Assembly (NCBI GenBank): GCA_020846635.1
Contig: JADLDO010000051.1
Coordinates: 1 to 44,616, forward strand
Length of the DNA stretch: 44,616 nt
Origin: Caldilineaceae bacterium
GTDB taxonomy: Bacteria > Chloroflexota > Anaerolineae > Caldilineales > Caldilineaceae
Reading direction: 5' to 3'
Position numbers and translations under genes: made by a program. Of this stretch, positions 25,491 through 32,428 are shown piece by piece. Under the pieces are notes generated by a model. That model was not told where the DNA came from. It was given only the letters and a program-made list of their open reading frames with translations, and did no database searches. How positions within the stretch are numbered: position 1 is the stretch's first letter; each line of letters begins with the position of its first letter.

Positions 25491-26959
25491 CCATCCTCAA
25501 CATCGACGCCAACGGCAGCCTCCAAATCCCCCTCCAGTCCACCATTGGTGAAAAAGTCGCCGTGCTGGGGATCGCCGGATCGGGCAAGACCAATACCGCT
25601 GCTGTGATCATTGAAGAACTGTTGTCGAACAACTTGCCCATGACCATCGTGGACATCGAGGGGGAGTATTGGGGGCTAAAAGAGCGTTTCGACATCATTG
25701 TCATTGGGCGTTCGGAGAATGTCGATATTGAAGTAGACGCCAGCCATGCGGCGCATTTTGCCACCTATTCCGTGGAGCAAGGGGTCCCCCTGATCCTCGA
25801 CCTCTCTGACTATGACATGGAAGAGATGCATGAATTCATGCTCGCCTACTTCGCGGCACTGTGGGAGGCTACCTTTAAGGCCCGCCGTCCCTATGAGGTC
25901 GTCTTGGAGGAGGCCCACGAATGGATCCCGCAAGGCGCACGCGCACCGCTCAAGGAGATCCTGGTGCGCTTTGCGCTGCGCGGGCGCAAGCGCGGCATTG
26001 GCATGATCATCATCAGCCAGCGGTCGGCCAAGGTCGAAAAGAGCGTATTGACCCAATCCAGTGTCTATCTTCTCCACCAGGTCGTACACCCAATCGACAT
26101 GAAGGTCTATCAGGAGATACTCCCCTTGCCTGGACGCATGGTGGAAGAGCGCGTTGGTAATCTCCACAAGGGGGATGCCCTAGTCATGGTCAGCAATACC
26201 GTCCACAATGCCCGCATCCGCTTACGCCACACCTACCATGCTGGTGCCACGCCTGAACTGGATGCCGGCCAGCGCGTGCAGTTGCGGCGCGCCGATGATG
26301 GCATGTTGGCAGAACTGCGTAAACTGGTCACGGCCAAGCCGGAAGAGGCAGTCGAGGCAGACGGCAAGACTGAAGCCGAAGTCATGCGACTGCGAGGGGA
26401 ACTGACGCGCCGGGAGGGAGTCGTTACCGCGCACAAGGCAGAGATCGCCCGGCTTGCCGCGGAGGTGGAACGGTTGAAAACCGAGGTAGCGCGCTGGAAA
26501 CAGGCTGCCGCAACCAAACCCGCCCCGATGGTGCCGACCAATAACTCCCATCCCCAACCCGCCAAGCGACCGGCACTGCTGCCATCGTCCCTGCCAGAGC
26601 CGTCGCGCGGCGTGGCCCAGCGCAGTGAACATGCCCAGGTACGCGAACAACGCCGCTGGGAGGCCCTGTTGCGCGATCTACGGCAGTTGCAGCGTTATAA
26701 ACGCGATATCCTCATCTTCCTGCTGGAGCGCGAGGATGCGACCTTCACGGTCAAGCAATTGGCAAAGGCGCTTGTCCTGTCGGAAAGCACCATCTCGCGC
26801 AATCCACCGCTAGACGTGATCGAGATGGGGCTGATCAAGCGCAGCGGCACTCCCGGCCAATTCCGCTATCTATCCAATGCGCGCGAGAAACTACGCGAGA
26901 TGTTCCCCGGTCTGGATACCGATGAGTTGATCGACAAGATGATCCGGCGGTTGAAGTAA
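25487..26959 (+). CDS. HerA-like (DUF87) ATPase with coiled coil and winged helix
   Basis: 490-residue ring ATPase of the HerA/FtsK superfamily, which pump DNA in end-resection, transfer or defence. Walker A GIAGSGKTNT at residues 29-38, Walker B-like VVLEEAHEW near 140, sensor IIISQR near 172, and the RFALRGRKRGIG arginine segment. After ~290 comes a coiled coil (LRGELTRREGVVTAHKAEIA), a Pro/Ser linker, and a C-terminal winged helix (FTVKQLAKALVLSESTISR) for DNA contact. HerA normally pairs with the NurA nuclease; none is adjacent, but a PD-(D/E)XK protein is encoded two genes on. Last member of the tightly coupled early operon. Confidence 0.85.
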   Translation: MTILNIDANGSLQIPLQSTIGEKVAVLGIAGSGKTNTAAVIIEELLSNNLPMTIVDIEGEYWGLKERFDIIVIGRSENVDIEVDASHAAHFATYSVEQGVPLILDLSDYDMEEMHEFMLAYFAALWEATFKARRPYEVVLEEAHEWIPQGARAPLKEILVRFALRGRKRGIGMIIISQRSAKVEKSVLTQSSVYLLHQVVHPIDMKVYQEILPLPGRMVEERVGNLHKGDALVMVSNTVHNARIRLRHTYHAGATPELDAGQRVQLRRADDGMLAELRKLVTAKPEEAVEADGKTEAEVMRLRGELTRREGVVTAHKAEIARLAAEVERLKTEVARWKQAAATKPAPMVPTNNSHPQPAKRPALLPSSLPEPSRGVAQRSEHAQVREQRRWEALLRDLRQLQRYKRDILIFLLEREDATFTVKQLAKALVLSESTISRNPPLDVIEMGLIKRSGTPGQFRYLSNAREKLREMFPGLDTDELIDKMIRRLK

Positions 26960-27059
26960 TGGGCTTACAGATCAAATTCAGCGCGCCTATGCGCCTTGTC
27001 AATTCGTCCTGATTAATGAGCACCTATCATCCCTAGCCTAGTACCAAAGGAGCAAGCCC

Positions 27060-27812
27060 ATGCGAATAGAACCCCGTGAGACATTGGCTGGAGTCTCCAT
27101 GTTGCGTATCCGTGACCTCATGCGCTGGATGCGCGGTGCGCTCACATTCTACTCGTCAGCCGGCATTGCCGCCTTTCTAGAGCTTTCCCAACCGCAGACC
27201 GAGACGGTGATTGCAGAACTCTTACAACGCCAAATGATTGTCCAAGACGACATGGTCGGGCGAGATGGGCAACCTCAGTACCGCATAGCGCCTTTGGGTG
27301 TGCGTATGGCCGCCGCCCGTGCCACCAAACCGATTAAGCGCGCAACGGCTGAACGCCTATTGAGCGAGTTTGAGGCACGCATTGAATCCGTTAATGAGGA
27401 GGAACACTTCCTTTATCGAGTCTCGCGCGTTGTTCTCTTTGGCAGCTATCTCAGTAACGTGCCTACACTTGGCGATATTGATCTAATTGTCCACTTGGAA
27501 GAGAAAGAGACAAACAGTGAGCGCCATAAGGAGCTTTGCATCGAGCGCAATCTCGAATTTCTCCGGCGCGGCTGGAATTTAGACTTTGTGACGCTCTACG
27601 CAGCATACGACATTTTGCCGCGTCGAGAGGTGTTCGTGGCACTCCGCAACCGTTCATCCTATCTCAGCCTCCATGCCTATATGGACGAAGTTGTGATTGA
27701 ACACCAACCCCATGAAGTCCTTTATGGGGCAGCAGAATATGTGATTCCCGATGCTGTAAGGAGGCTATACGGCGTTGAGAGCGAAATGAGGACGGAGAGG
27801 GAGTTTGCCTAG
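27060..27812 (+). CDS. Winged-helix protein with nucleotidyltransferase-fold domain
   Basis: 250 residues; AAAGGAG lies 9 nt before ATG 27060. Residues ~20-90 look like a winged helix (TFYSSAGIAAFLELSQPQTE); residues ~120-215 have the minimal nucleotidyltransferase pattern VVLFGSYLSN then LGDIDLIVHL, i.e. GS...DxD with the metal-binding aspartates. It could be a toxin/antitoxin MNT-type AMP- or nucleotidyl-transferase or a regulator modifying its target. No HEPN partner is adjacent. A dispersed hairpin lies 37 nt after its stop. Confidence 0.6.
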   Translation: MRIEPRETLAGVSMLRIRDLMRWMRGALTFYSSAGIAAFLELSQPQTETVIAELLQRQMIVQDDMVGRDGQPQYRIAPLGVRMAAARATKPIKRATAERLLSEFEARIESVNEEEHFLYRVSRVVLFGSYLSNVPTLGDIDLIVHLEEKETNSERHKELCIERNLEFLRRGWNLDFVTLYAAYDILPRREVFVALRNRSSYLSLHAYMDEVVIEHQPHEVLYGAAEYVIPDAVRRLYGVESEMRTEREFA

Positions 27813-27848
27813 ACAGGAATTACCGTGGGACAGGTGGGCAAGCATCGT

Positions 27849-27882
27849 AACCGGCGCACGCTTGCGGAAACGTGCGCCGTTA
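27849..27882 (+). repeat. Dispersed hairpin repeat, copy A
   Basis: GGCGCACG (27853-27860) pairs with CGTGCGCC (27871-27878) and the stem extends by TT/AA inside around a GCGG loop. The 3' arm GTGCGCCG is shared with copies B (28554) and C (39994). It lies between the nucleotidyltransferase-fold gene and the nuclease gene. No U-run follows on either strand. Confidence 0.6.
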
Positions 27883-27921
27883 AATCTAGCAAGTATCATT
27901 TTTAGAGAAGATAGGGCCGGT

Positions 27922-28503
27922 ATGAGTATCAGGGCAATCGACACACAGTACAAGGGCTATCGCTTTCGCAGCCGACTTGAGGCGCGTTGGGCAGTGTTCT
28001 TCGATGCTTTGGGCATTAAATGGGAGTACGAAAAAGAGGGACATGATCTAGGTGACGCGGGATGGTATTTGCCCGACTTTTGGCTGCCCGCCCCCGGTTA
28101 CTGGTTTGAAGTAAAGCCGCAAGATCGGCCAACGGAGAGCGAACTAAACAAGGCTATTTATCTCGCTTCGCTGTCTGGGCAACACGTTATAATTGCTTGT
28201 GGTACTCCAGGCATGAAAGCGTTAGATGGGTCAGCTGAAGAAGACGAGCTCATAGGGAATTTGCGATGGGTATGGCCGAGAAAAGACGTCGGCGATGACG
28301 ATCACCTTGTTGATATGCAGTGGGTCCACAACCCGCGAGATGGTTATCGAGTCGGGTCGTTTGGTGGCACAACGATTGAGGAGTGGCATCTGAGGTCAGG
28401 ATCAGAACTGGATTCAGATCCGTATCATCCGACAATTCTCCGCGCTTATTCAGTCGCCCAATCTGCACGCTTCGAGCATGGCGAAACACCAAGCCGTAAA
28501 TGA
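27922..28503 (+). CDS. PD-(D/E)XK-type nuclease-like protein
   Basis: 193 residues from ATG 27922; the frame is open to 27805 but that part contains hairpin A. The start YKGYRFRSRLEARWAVFFDAL is the conserved opening of a phage PD-(D/E)XK group, with E in RLEARW, then WYLPDFWLP (Asp) and WFEVKPQ (E-x-K) as the metal-binding triad, all within residues 10-75. The rest (NLRWVWPRKD and onward) is a variable tail. Probably a DNA nuclease working with the Rad52-like and HerA-like proteins, or an anti-host nuclease; target unknown. Confidence 0.75.
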   Translation: MSIRAIDTQYKGYRFRSRLEARWAVFFDALGIKWEYEKEGHDLGDAGWYLPDFWLPAPGYWFEVKPQDRPTESELNKAIYLASLSGQHVIIACGTPGMKALDGSAEEDELIGNLRWVWPRKDVGDDDHLVDMQWVHNPRDGYRVGSFGGTTIEEWHLRSGSELDSDPYHPTILRAYSVAQSARFEHGETPSRK

Positions 28504-28553
28504 GGTGACGCTCTTTGCTGTTAATGCCCGACCTCTCCTTTTGGACTCAAAAA

Positions 28554-28584
28554 GGTGCACATTCCCGCGGTGGGAGCGTGCGCC
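28554..28584 (-). repeat. Dispersed hairpin repeat, copy B
   Basis: GGTGCAC...TTCCC (28554-28566) pairs with GGGA..GTGCGCC (28572-28584), about 13 bp with one mismatch. Read on the minus strand it is followed by TTTTTG, so in this copy it could act as a leftward terminator. Related to copies A and C. It sits 50 nt after the nuclease stop. Confidence 0.6.
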
Positions 28585-28629
28585 GGCTTATTGACGAGCA
28601 ACTAGACAGACTAAGGTAAAAAGTAGCCA

Positions 28630-28667
28630 CAGCCCACCCTGCAATATATTGCAGGGTGGGCTGTTTT
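28630..28667. terminator. Bidirectional terminator between convergent operons
   Basis: CAGCCCACCCTGCAATA (28630-28646) and its exact reverse complement (28647-28663) form a 34-bp perfect palindrome, followed on the plus strand by TTTTATT. It separates the rightward nuclease gene from the leftward HicA-like operon, whose last stop is at 28669, and is a strong hairpin on both strands. Confidence 0.85.
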
Positions 28668-28668
28668 A

Positions 28669-28968
28669 TTAGAAATGGGTATCCCAATCAGGAAATGGAT
28701 CTATTCGTACTTGCTTGTAGTAATCTTCGCGGGATTTAGTGCAACCTATCATCTTGCGAAAGAAGGGAGTTCGCACTCTCAATTGTTTCGCAATTGCGTT
28801 TTCTAGGCTGCCACTTATAACTGCTTTTCCATGTGATGATTTGGTGGCAATTGGCGGCAAACCATCAAGCTTTAGTACATACCAGCGGTGATCCGCGCCC
28901 TTCTTGTCTTCGACAAAGCCAAACTTCTTTTGAATCAGATCTTCAAAATCCCGATTTCTTATGCTCAT
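28669..28968 (-). CDS. HicA-like toxin-fold protein
   Basis: 99 residues. FGFVEDKKGADHRWYVLKLD matches the HicA/YcfA double-stranded-RNA-binding-like fold, in which a Gly-Ser/Ala-His segment carries the catalytic His (H27 here), and SSHGKAVISGSLENAIAKQL follows the same fold. HicA proteins are translation-dependent mRNA interferases held by HicB. The protein is longer than typical HicA (about 60-80), with a C-terminal extension (GCTKSREDYYKQVR). It is the last gene of a four-gene leftward operon, directly after a HicB-like protein. Confidence 0.6.
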   Translation of the reverse strand: MSIRNRDFEDLIQKKFGFVEDKKGADHRWYVLKLDGLPPIATKSSHGKAVISGSLENAIAKQLRVRTPFFRKMIGCTKSREDYYKQVRIDPFPDWDTHF

Positions 28969-28970
28969 TG

Positions 28971-29390
28971 TTATCCATAAAACGCTGGCGTGGGTCGGAG
29001 GTATTTTCTAAGCATTCCAAGCAGTTGTTGGCTTGGCGCATCTTCGTATTCAGAAATCAGGGTGTAGTACTCGATCAGGGAGATAACAAGATCTCTTTGC
29101 GCGCTAGCTAAACTAGCGCCCTCACCAAAAATGGAAAACATCTCGTCTACCAACAGGTACTGACCTTCCTCGTCAATCTCTACCGAAACTGAAAGAGGCT
29201 GGATTAGTTTCCATCCTGGCGCAATATTACCGACGAGTTCAATCTGGTTAACCTTTACTGGCGCGGCTACGAAATCTGTACCACCGCCGCGGTTGGGGTA
29301 TAGGAAATAACCACTGTTTTGTACGCCTCCCCAAACTTTGAACTCCATTGCAGATGCCGTACCCGGAGTCGCAGTCCGCACCTTAACCAT
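28971..29390 (-). CDS. HicB-like putative antitoxin
   Basis: 139 residues, ending 2 nt before the HicA-like ATG. The C-terminal part VDEMFSIFGEGASLASAQRDLVISLIEYY resembles the FGxGxTxxEAxxDLxxSLxEYY helix of HicB-like and related partner proteins, while the N-terminal half is beta-rich (FKVWGGVQNSGYFLYPN). No separate DNA-binding domain is obvious. Tight linkage to the HicA-like gene suggests it is the neutralising partner. Assignment is by pattern and context, not a full-family match. Confidence 0.5.
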   Translation of the reverse strand: MVKVRTATPGTASAMEFKVWGGVQNSGYFLYPNRGGGTDFVAAPVKVNQIELVGNIAPGWKLIQPLSVSVEIDEEGQYLLVDEMFSIFGEGASLASAQRDLVISLIEYYTLISEYEDAPSQQLLGMLRKYLRPTPAFYG

Positions 29391-29395
29391 CTTGC

Positions 29396-29725
29396 TTACT
29401 CCTGACTTTCATCCGACTCATTTTCCTCTGGAGAGTACTTAGACATGAAGCGTGTGTGGTTTTGTACCAAAGCACCTATAAACGATTCCATTTTTTGCGT
29501 TGGAATAACAATTCGGGCAACACATCGAGAACGAATGGAACTCAACTGCTCTACTTGCTTCTGAATTTCCTCCGGTTCACCTAAAAGTAAAGGTGGAAAG
29601 ACTTCGAAAAATGAAACGATGAACTCGCTTTCAGAGTGCTGCACAAGGAAATTATTTGCATACAAAGTTTGTAAATCTTCAGGGAAGTCCCATTCAATGG
29701 GAATATCTTTAGCTTCCTGTACCAT
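29396..29725 (-). CDS. DUF3467-like small protein
   Basis: 109 residues. LQTLYANNFLVQHSESEFIV, the beta strand FFEVFPPL, then RCVARIVIPTQKMESFIGAL and a final NHTRFMSKY fit the DUF3467 pattern (YSN-x-x-x-V-x-x-S-x-x-DF ... ARIxMSPxxAKxxxxxLxxNI). The tail is very acidic (SPEENESDESQE). Function of the family is not known. It overlaps the upstream gene by 17 nt and ends 5 nt before the next, so the four genes are translated as one set. Confidence 0.55.
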   Translation of the reverse strand: MVQEAKDIPIEWDFPEDLQTLYANNFLVQHSESEFIVSFFEVFPPLLLGEPEEIQKQVEQLSSIRSRCVARIVIPTQKMESFIGALVQNHTRFMSKYSPEENESDESQE

Positions 29726-30077
29726 GATTTTGTTCCTGTACCTCCAACAAACATTTTGCTTTTAGTATGGCAATGCTTGCATCCAAAGAACGAGCCAAGC
29801 ACATTGAGATCAAGACGTCTTTGCCTTGTTCTATGAAACGGTAATTATTCACTTTCGTTCCAACGTATGTGGTGGACGGACAAAGACGCAAGTGATACAA
29901 GCTCAATAGCATAGCACAGATGTCAATGGAATGGCCGTTCTGAAACTTACAAATGGGAATTGGATTCAGGTGGAGTTTACGATTAGTAGGGGAAGAATAA
30001 CCGAGACGGCGATAAACGTCAACCATCAAATGACGGAGCGTCCGCGTTGTGGCCGCCTTGGCAATATCTTCTGACAC
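29709..30077 (-). CDS. Hypothetical protein, first gene of the leftward four-gene operon
   Basis: 122 residues from GTG 30077; ATG at the MVDVYRRLGY methionine (about 30026) is an alternative since neither has a good ribosome site. Mixed alpha/beta with NGHSIDICAMLLSLYHLRLC in the middle and an Ala/Leu helix near the end. Base use is AT-rich compared with the early operon. No family recognised. Divergent from the ribbon-helix-helix/DUF262 pair, with 150 bp of shared control region between them. Confidence 0.45.
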   Translation of the reverse strand: MSEDIAKAATTRTLRHLMVDVYRRLGYSSPTNRKLHLNPIPICKFQNGHSIDICAMLLSLYHLRLCPSTTYVGTKVNNYRFIEQGKDVLISMCLARSLDASIAILKAKCLLEVQEQNHGTGS

Positions 30078-30169
30078 GACGGATGAGTTTGGCTGGGAAC
30101 GTTATCGATTGACGCAAGAGGTGTTGAGGGAGTTGTTTTGTTGATAGACCACGAAGCTCAGTTCAAGCG

Positions 30170-30224
30170 TTTGTAATGCATGATGCATTACAAAATTGAC
30201 GCTGCTACTGAAATACATTACGAT
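30170..30224 (+). promoter_or_regulatory. Palindromic operator and promoter of the RHH/DUF262 pair
   Basis: TTTGTAATGCAT (30170-30181) and ATGCATTACAAA (30183-30194) form a perfect 25-bp palindrome centred on G30182. Immediately after it TTGACG (30196-30201), 17 bp, TACGAT (30219-30224). Start of transcription is expected at about 30231, which is the A of the next ATG, so the message is probably leaderless. An extra half-site TACATTAC overlaps the -10. The likely binder is the RHH protein itself. Confidence 0.65.
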
Positions 30225-30230
30225 CCACAC

Positions 30231-30434
30231 ATGACCAAGACTACTATTCTGCAACTCAGACTGACCGAAGAAGAGAAGGCCGCCTTTGTCAGTGCGGCGC
30301 AAATTGCCGGTCTATCTCTATCCTCCTGGGCACGCGAACGATTAAGACGGGCATCTATTCGTGAACTCGAAGATGCTGGTAGCGATATTCCGTTCCTCCC
30401 AAAACTTCCTGTACGAGTGAGAGACGATGCCTAG
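30231..30434 (+). CDS. Ribbon-helix-helix-type small regulator
   Basis: 67 residues from ATG 30231. TTILQLRLTEEEKAAFVSAA followed by GLSLSSWARERLRRAS is the strand-helix-helix pattern of CopG/MobC-like RHH proteins: the LQLRLT strand contacts DNA and SLSSWARERL is the second helix. The in-frame ATG 30180 lies inside the operator palindrome and is rejected. It overlaps the DUF262 gene by 8 nt. It probably autoregulates the pair; a relaxosome or antitoxin role is also possible. Confidence 0.7.
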   Translation: MTKTTILQLRLTEEEKAAFVSAAQIAGLSLSSWARERLRRASIRELEDAGSDIPFLPKLPVRVRDDA

Positions 30435-32103
30435 TACGAGAAATCAAATCAGCTTCGAAGAGCTTGGCCTGGGCGCAGTTCTTAATCGATCCCAATTACG
30501 AGTTCCCCTAAATCAACGAGAATACTCATGGGGTGAGCGTGAAGTCACCACGTTGCTGGAGGACTTTGCGAGGGCAATCAACGAGGGTGGATCGGCATAT
30601 TTCCTAGGAACCATTGTTACTATACCACGCGACAATGGACAACTTGAGGTTGTTGATGGACAGCAGCGACTTGCCACTACCGCAATTCTCTTGGCCGCTA
30701 TACGTGACTATCTCGCCACAAGCGATCCAATAATCGCGGAATCTATCGAGCATGAATTCCTCACAACAATACACCGAGAACAGCGGGAACGCGTGCCAAG
30801 GCTCACCTTGAATCTGGATGATAACGAGGTCTTCAAGTGCCTTATAACAGGAAAAACGGAAAACATTCCAACGCCAAAATTGTCGCATCGGCGACTCATG
30901 CATGCCCACAACCTAGCGAAAACCCAGATAAAGAAAATCGTGTCAAGCCTTAACGCCAAAGACCATGGCGATGTCCTCAATAAGTGGATTGAGTTCATCC
31001 AATACAACGCTCTGGTAGTGCTGCTGCGCGTCTCCAATGATGCCAATGCATACCAGATGTTTGAAACTCTCAACGATCGCGGCCTGAAGACTTCTCAATC
31101 GGATCTGGTCAAAAACTACCTGTTCGGTCGGGCTGGAGACAGACTTGGCGAGGCACAGCAGAAGTGGGCGTTGATGCGCGGTGCCCTAGAGAGTCTAGAT
31201 AATGAAGATATCACAATCGACTTCTTGCGACACGCCATCATTACAGCACATAGTTTTGTGCGAGAGTCACAAGTTTATGAGGCGGTGCAGGAGATGGCAA
31301 GGTCATCACATCAAGTCATTTCTCTGCTGACAACACTTGAACATTTGGCGAACCTATATGTAGCCATACATAACCCAGAGCATGAAAAGTGGAATAGCTA
31401 CCCGGATAACGTACGACGGTCCATCGAAGTTCTGAATATGTTCAACATCAGACCTATGCGACCGCTTATGCTTGCTATCGCCAGCAAGTTCAGCTCCAAC
31501 GGTGCCGCTGACGCTTTTAAGTACCTTATTGTGCTTTGCGTCAGATTGTTAATCGCCGGTACGACCCGGAGCACCTCTGTCGAACTGCCACTAGCGACAA
31601 CGGCGAACAAAATACAAACGGAGGAAATCACTTCAGTTGCAGAGGTCAAAAGATCCCTCAAGGATGTAATGCCGAGCAACGAACAGTTCCGACAAGCATT
31701 TGAAATAGCAACCGTTTCCAACGCAAGACTCGCTAGGTACTATCTGAGGTCGCTAGAAATGGCCGCAAAGAGTGAATCGGAGCCATGGTTAATCCCAAAT
31801 GATGATCGGCAGGTTATTAATTTGGAGCATGTGCTACCCCACAAAACGGAGGGGCGATGGCCTCAATTTACCGAAGAGGAAGCAGCAGCGCATGTAAAGC
31901 GCATTGGCAACCTGACCCTTTTGCAGGCCAGCCGCAACTCTGACCTTCGAAGCAATGACTTTGAAGCAAAAAAGCGCATCTACGCAGCATCGCCCTATCT
32001 ATTGACGCAGCAAGTTGCGTCTCTTGAGGACTGGGATGTTCGTGCCATAAACGACCGCCAAAAAGTGCTCGCTGATATTGCTGTGCGAGCTTGGGCACCA
32101 TAA
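30427..32103 (+). CDS. DUF262/DUF1524 GmrSD-like protein
   Basis: 558-residue protein of the GmrSD/BrxU class, modification-dependent (type IV) restriction enzymes that use NTP to cut modified phage DNA. DUF262 at the N terminus: VPLNQREYSWGE, FLGTIVTIP and VVDGQQRLATTAILLAAIRD (DGQQR near residue 75). The middle is helical. DUF1524 at the C terminus has NLEHVLPHKTEG (E467, H468) and RIGNLTLLQASRNSDL, the His-Asn core of an HNH-type nuclease. Both halves look intact. Coupled to the RHH gene; next gene on the strand is the MmeI-like enzyme after a 325-nt gap holding an antisense RNA gene. Confidence 0.88.
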   Translation: MPSTRNQISFEELGLGAVLNRSQLRVPLNQREYSWGEREVTTLLEDFARAINEGGSAYFLGTIVTIPRDNGQLEVVDGQQRLATTAILLAAIRDYLATSDPIIAESIEHEFLTTIHREQRERVPRLTLNLDDNEVFKCLITGKTENIPTPKLSHRRLMHAHNLAKTQIKKIVSSLNAKDHGDVLNKWIEFIQYNALVVLLRVSNDANAYQMFETLNDRGLKTSQSDLVKNYLFGRAGDRLGEAQQKWALMRGALESLDNEDITIDFLRHAIITAHSFVRESQVYEAVQEMARSSHQVISLLTTLEHLANLYVAIHNPEHEKWNSYPDNVRRSIEVLNMFNIRPMRPLMLAIASKFSSNGAADAFKYLIVLCVRLLIAGTTRSTSVELPLATTANKIQTEEITSVAEVKRSLKDVMPSNEQFRQAFEIATVSNARLARYYLRSLEMAAKSESEPWLIPNDDRQVINLEHVLPHKTEGRWPQFTEEEAAAHVKRIGNLTLLQASRNSDLRSNDFEAKKRIYAASPYLLTQQVASLEDWDVRAINDRQKVLADIAVRAWAP

Positions 32104-32143
32104 CTGCCCGCTACCCTTAACCGGTGGGTTTTTGTGATGTCCC

Positions 32144-32217
32144 AATAAAAAGCGGGACCCAGCCTTACACCCACACCTTACGGCTTGGATGTTCCCCCGA
32201 TAAGGGCTGAATCCCGT
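32144..32217 (-). ncRNA. Compact small RNA with own promoter and U-rich end
   Basis: Minus-strand RNA of about 74 nt in the gap 32104-32428. A 12-bp closing stem pairs 32216-32205 (CGGGATTCAGCC) with 32164-32153 (GGCTGGGTCCCG); its two G.U pairs become A.C mismatches on the plus strand, so the minus strand is the transcribed one. Inside is a second hairpin CTTA-CGG/CCG-TAAG (32204-32177). The 3' end is CGC-TTTTT-ATTGGG. The closing stem therefore also serves as terminator. No ORF. Nothing else is evident in this gap. Confidence 0.65.
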
Positions 32218-32223
32218 AACAGC

Positions 32224-32252
32224 ATTGTACCAGGTTGCGCCGGGGGTGTCCA
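32224..32252 (-). promoter_or_regulatory. Promoter of the small RNA at 32.2 kb
   Basis: On the minus strand TGGACA (32252-32247), 17 bp, TACAAT (32229-32224), each one mismatch from consensus. The predicted start (about 32217) coincides with the first base before the closing stem of the RNA. Confidence 0.65.
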
Positions 32253-32428
32253 TACCCAATCCATCCCAACTATCCCTGAATTTTTGCGAGGCACTCACCG
32301 GCAATCACCGTAGGACGAGACGAAACTTCGGCCAAGCCACCGCCCTATTTCCCTTGCACATCCATCCTATCACCGCTATACTCATCACAAAACATCTCCA
32401 GCCACACCACCCTAGATAGCTCAAGGTC

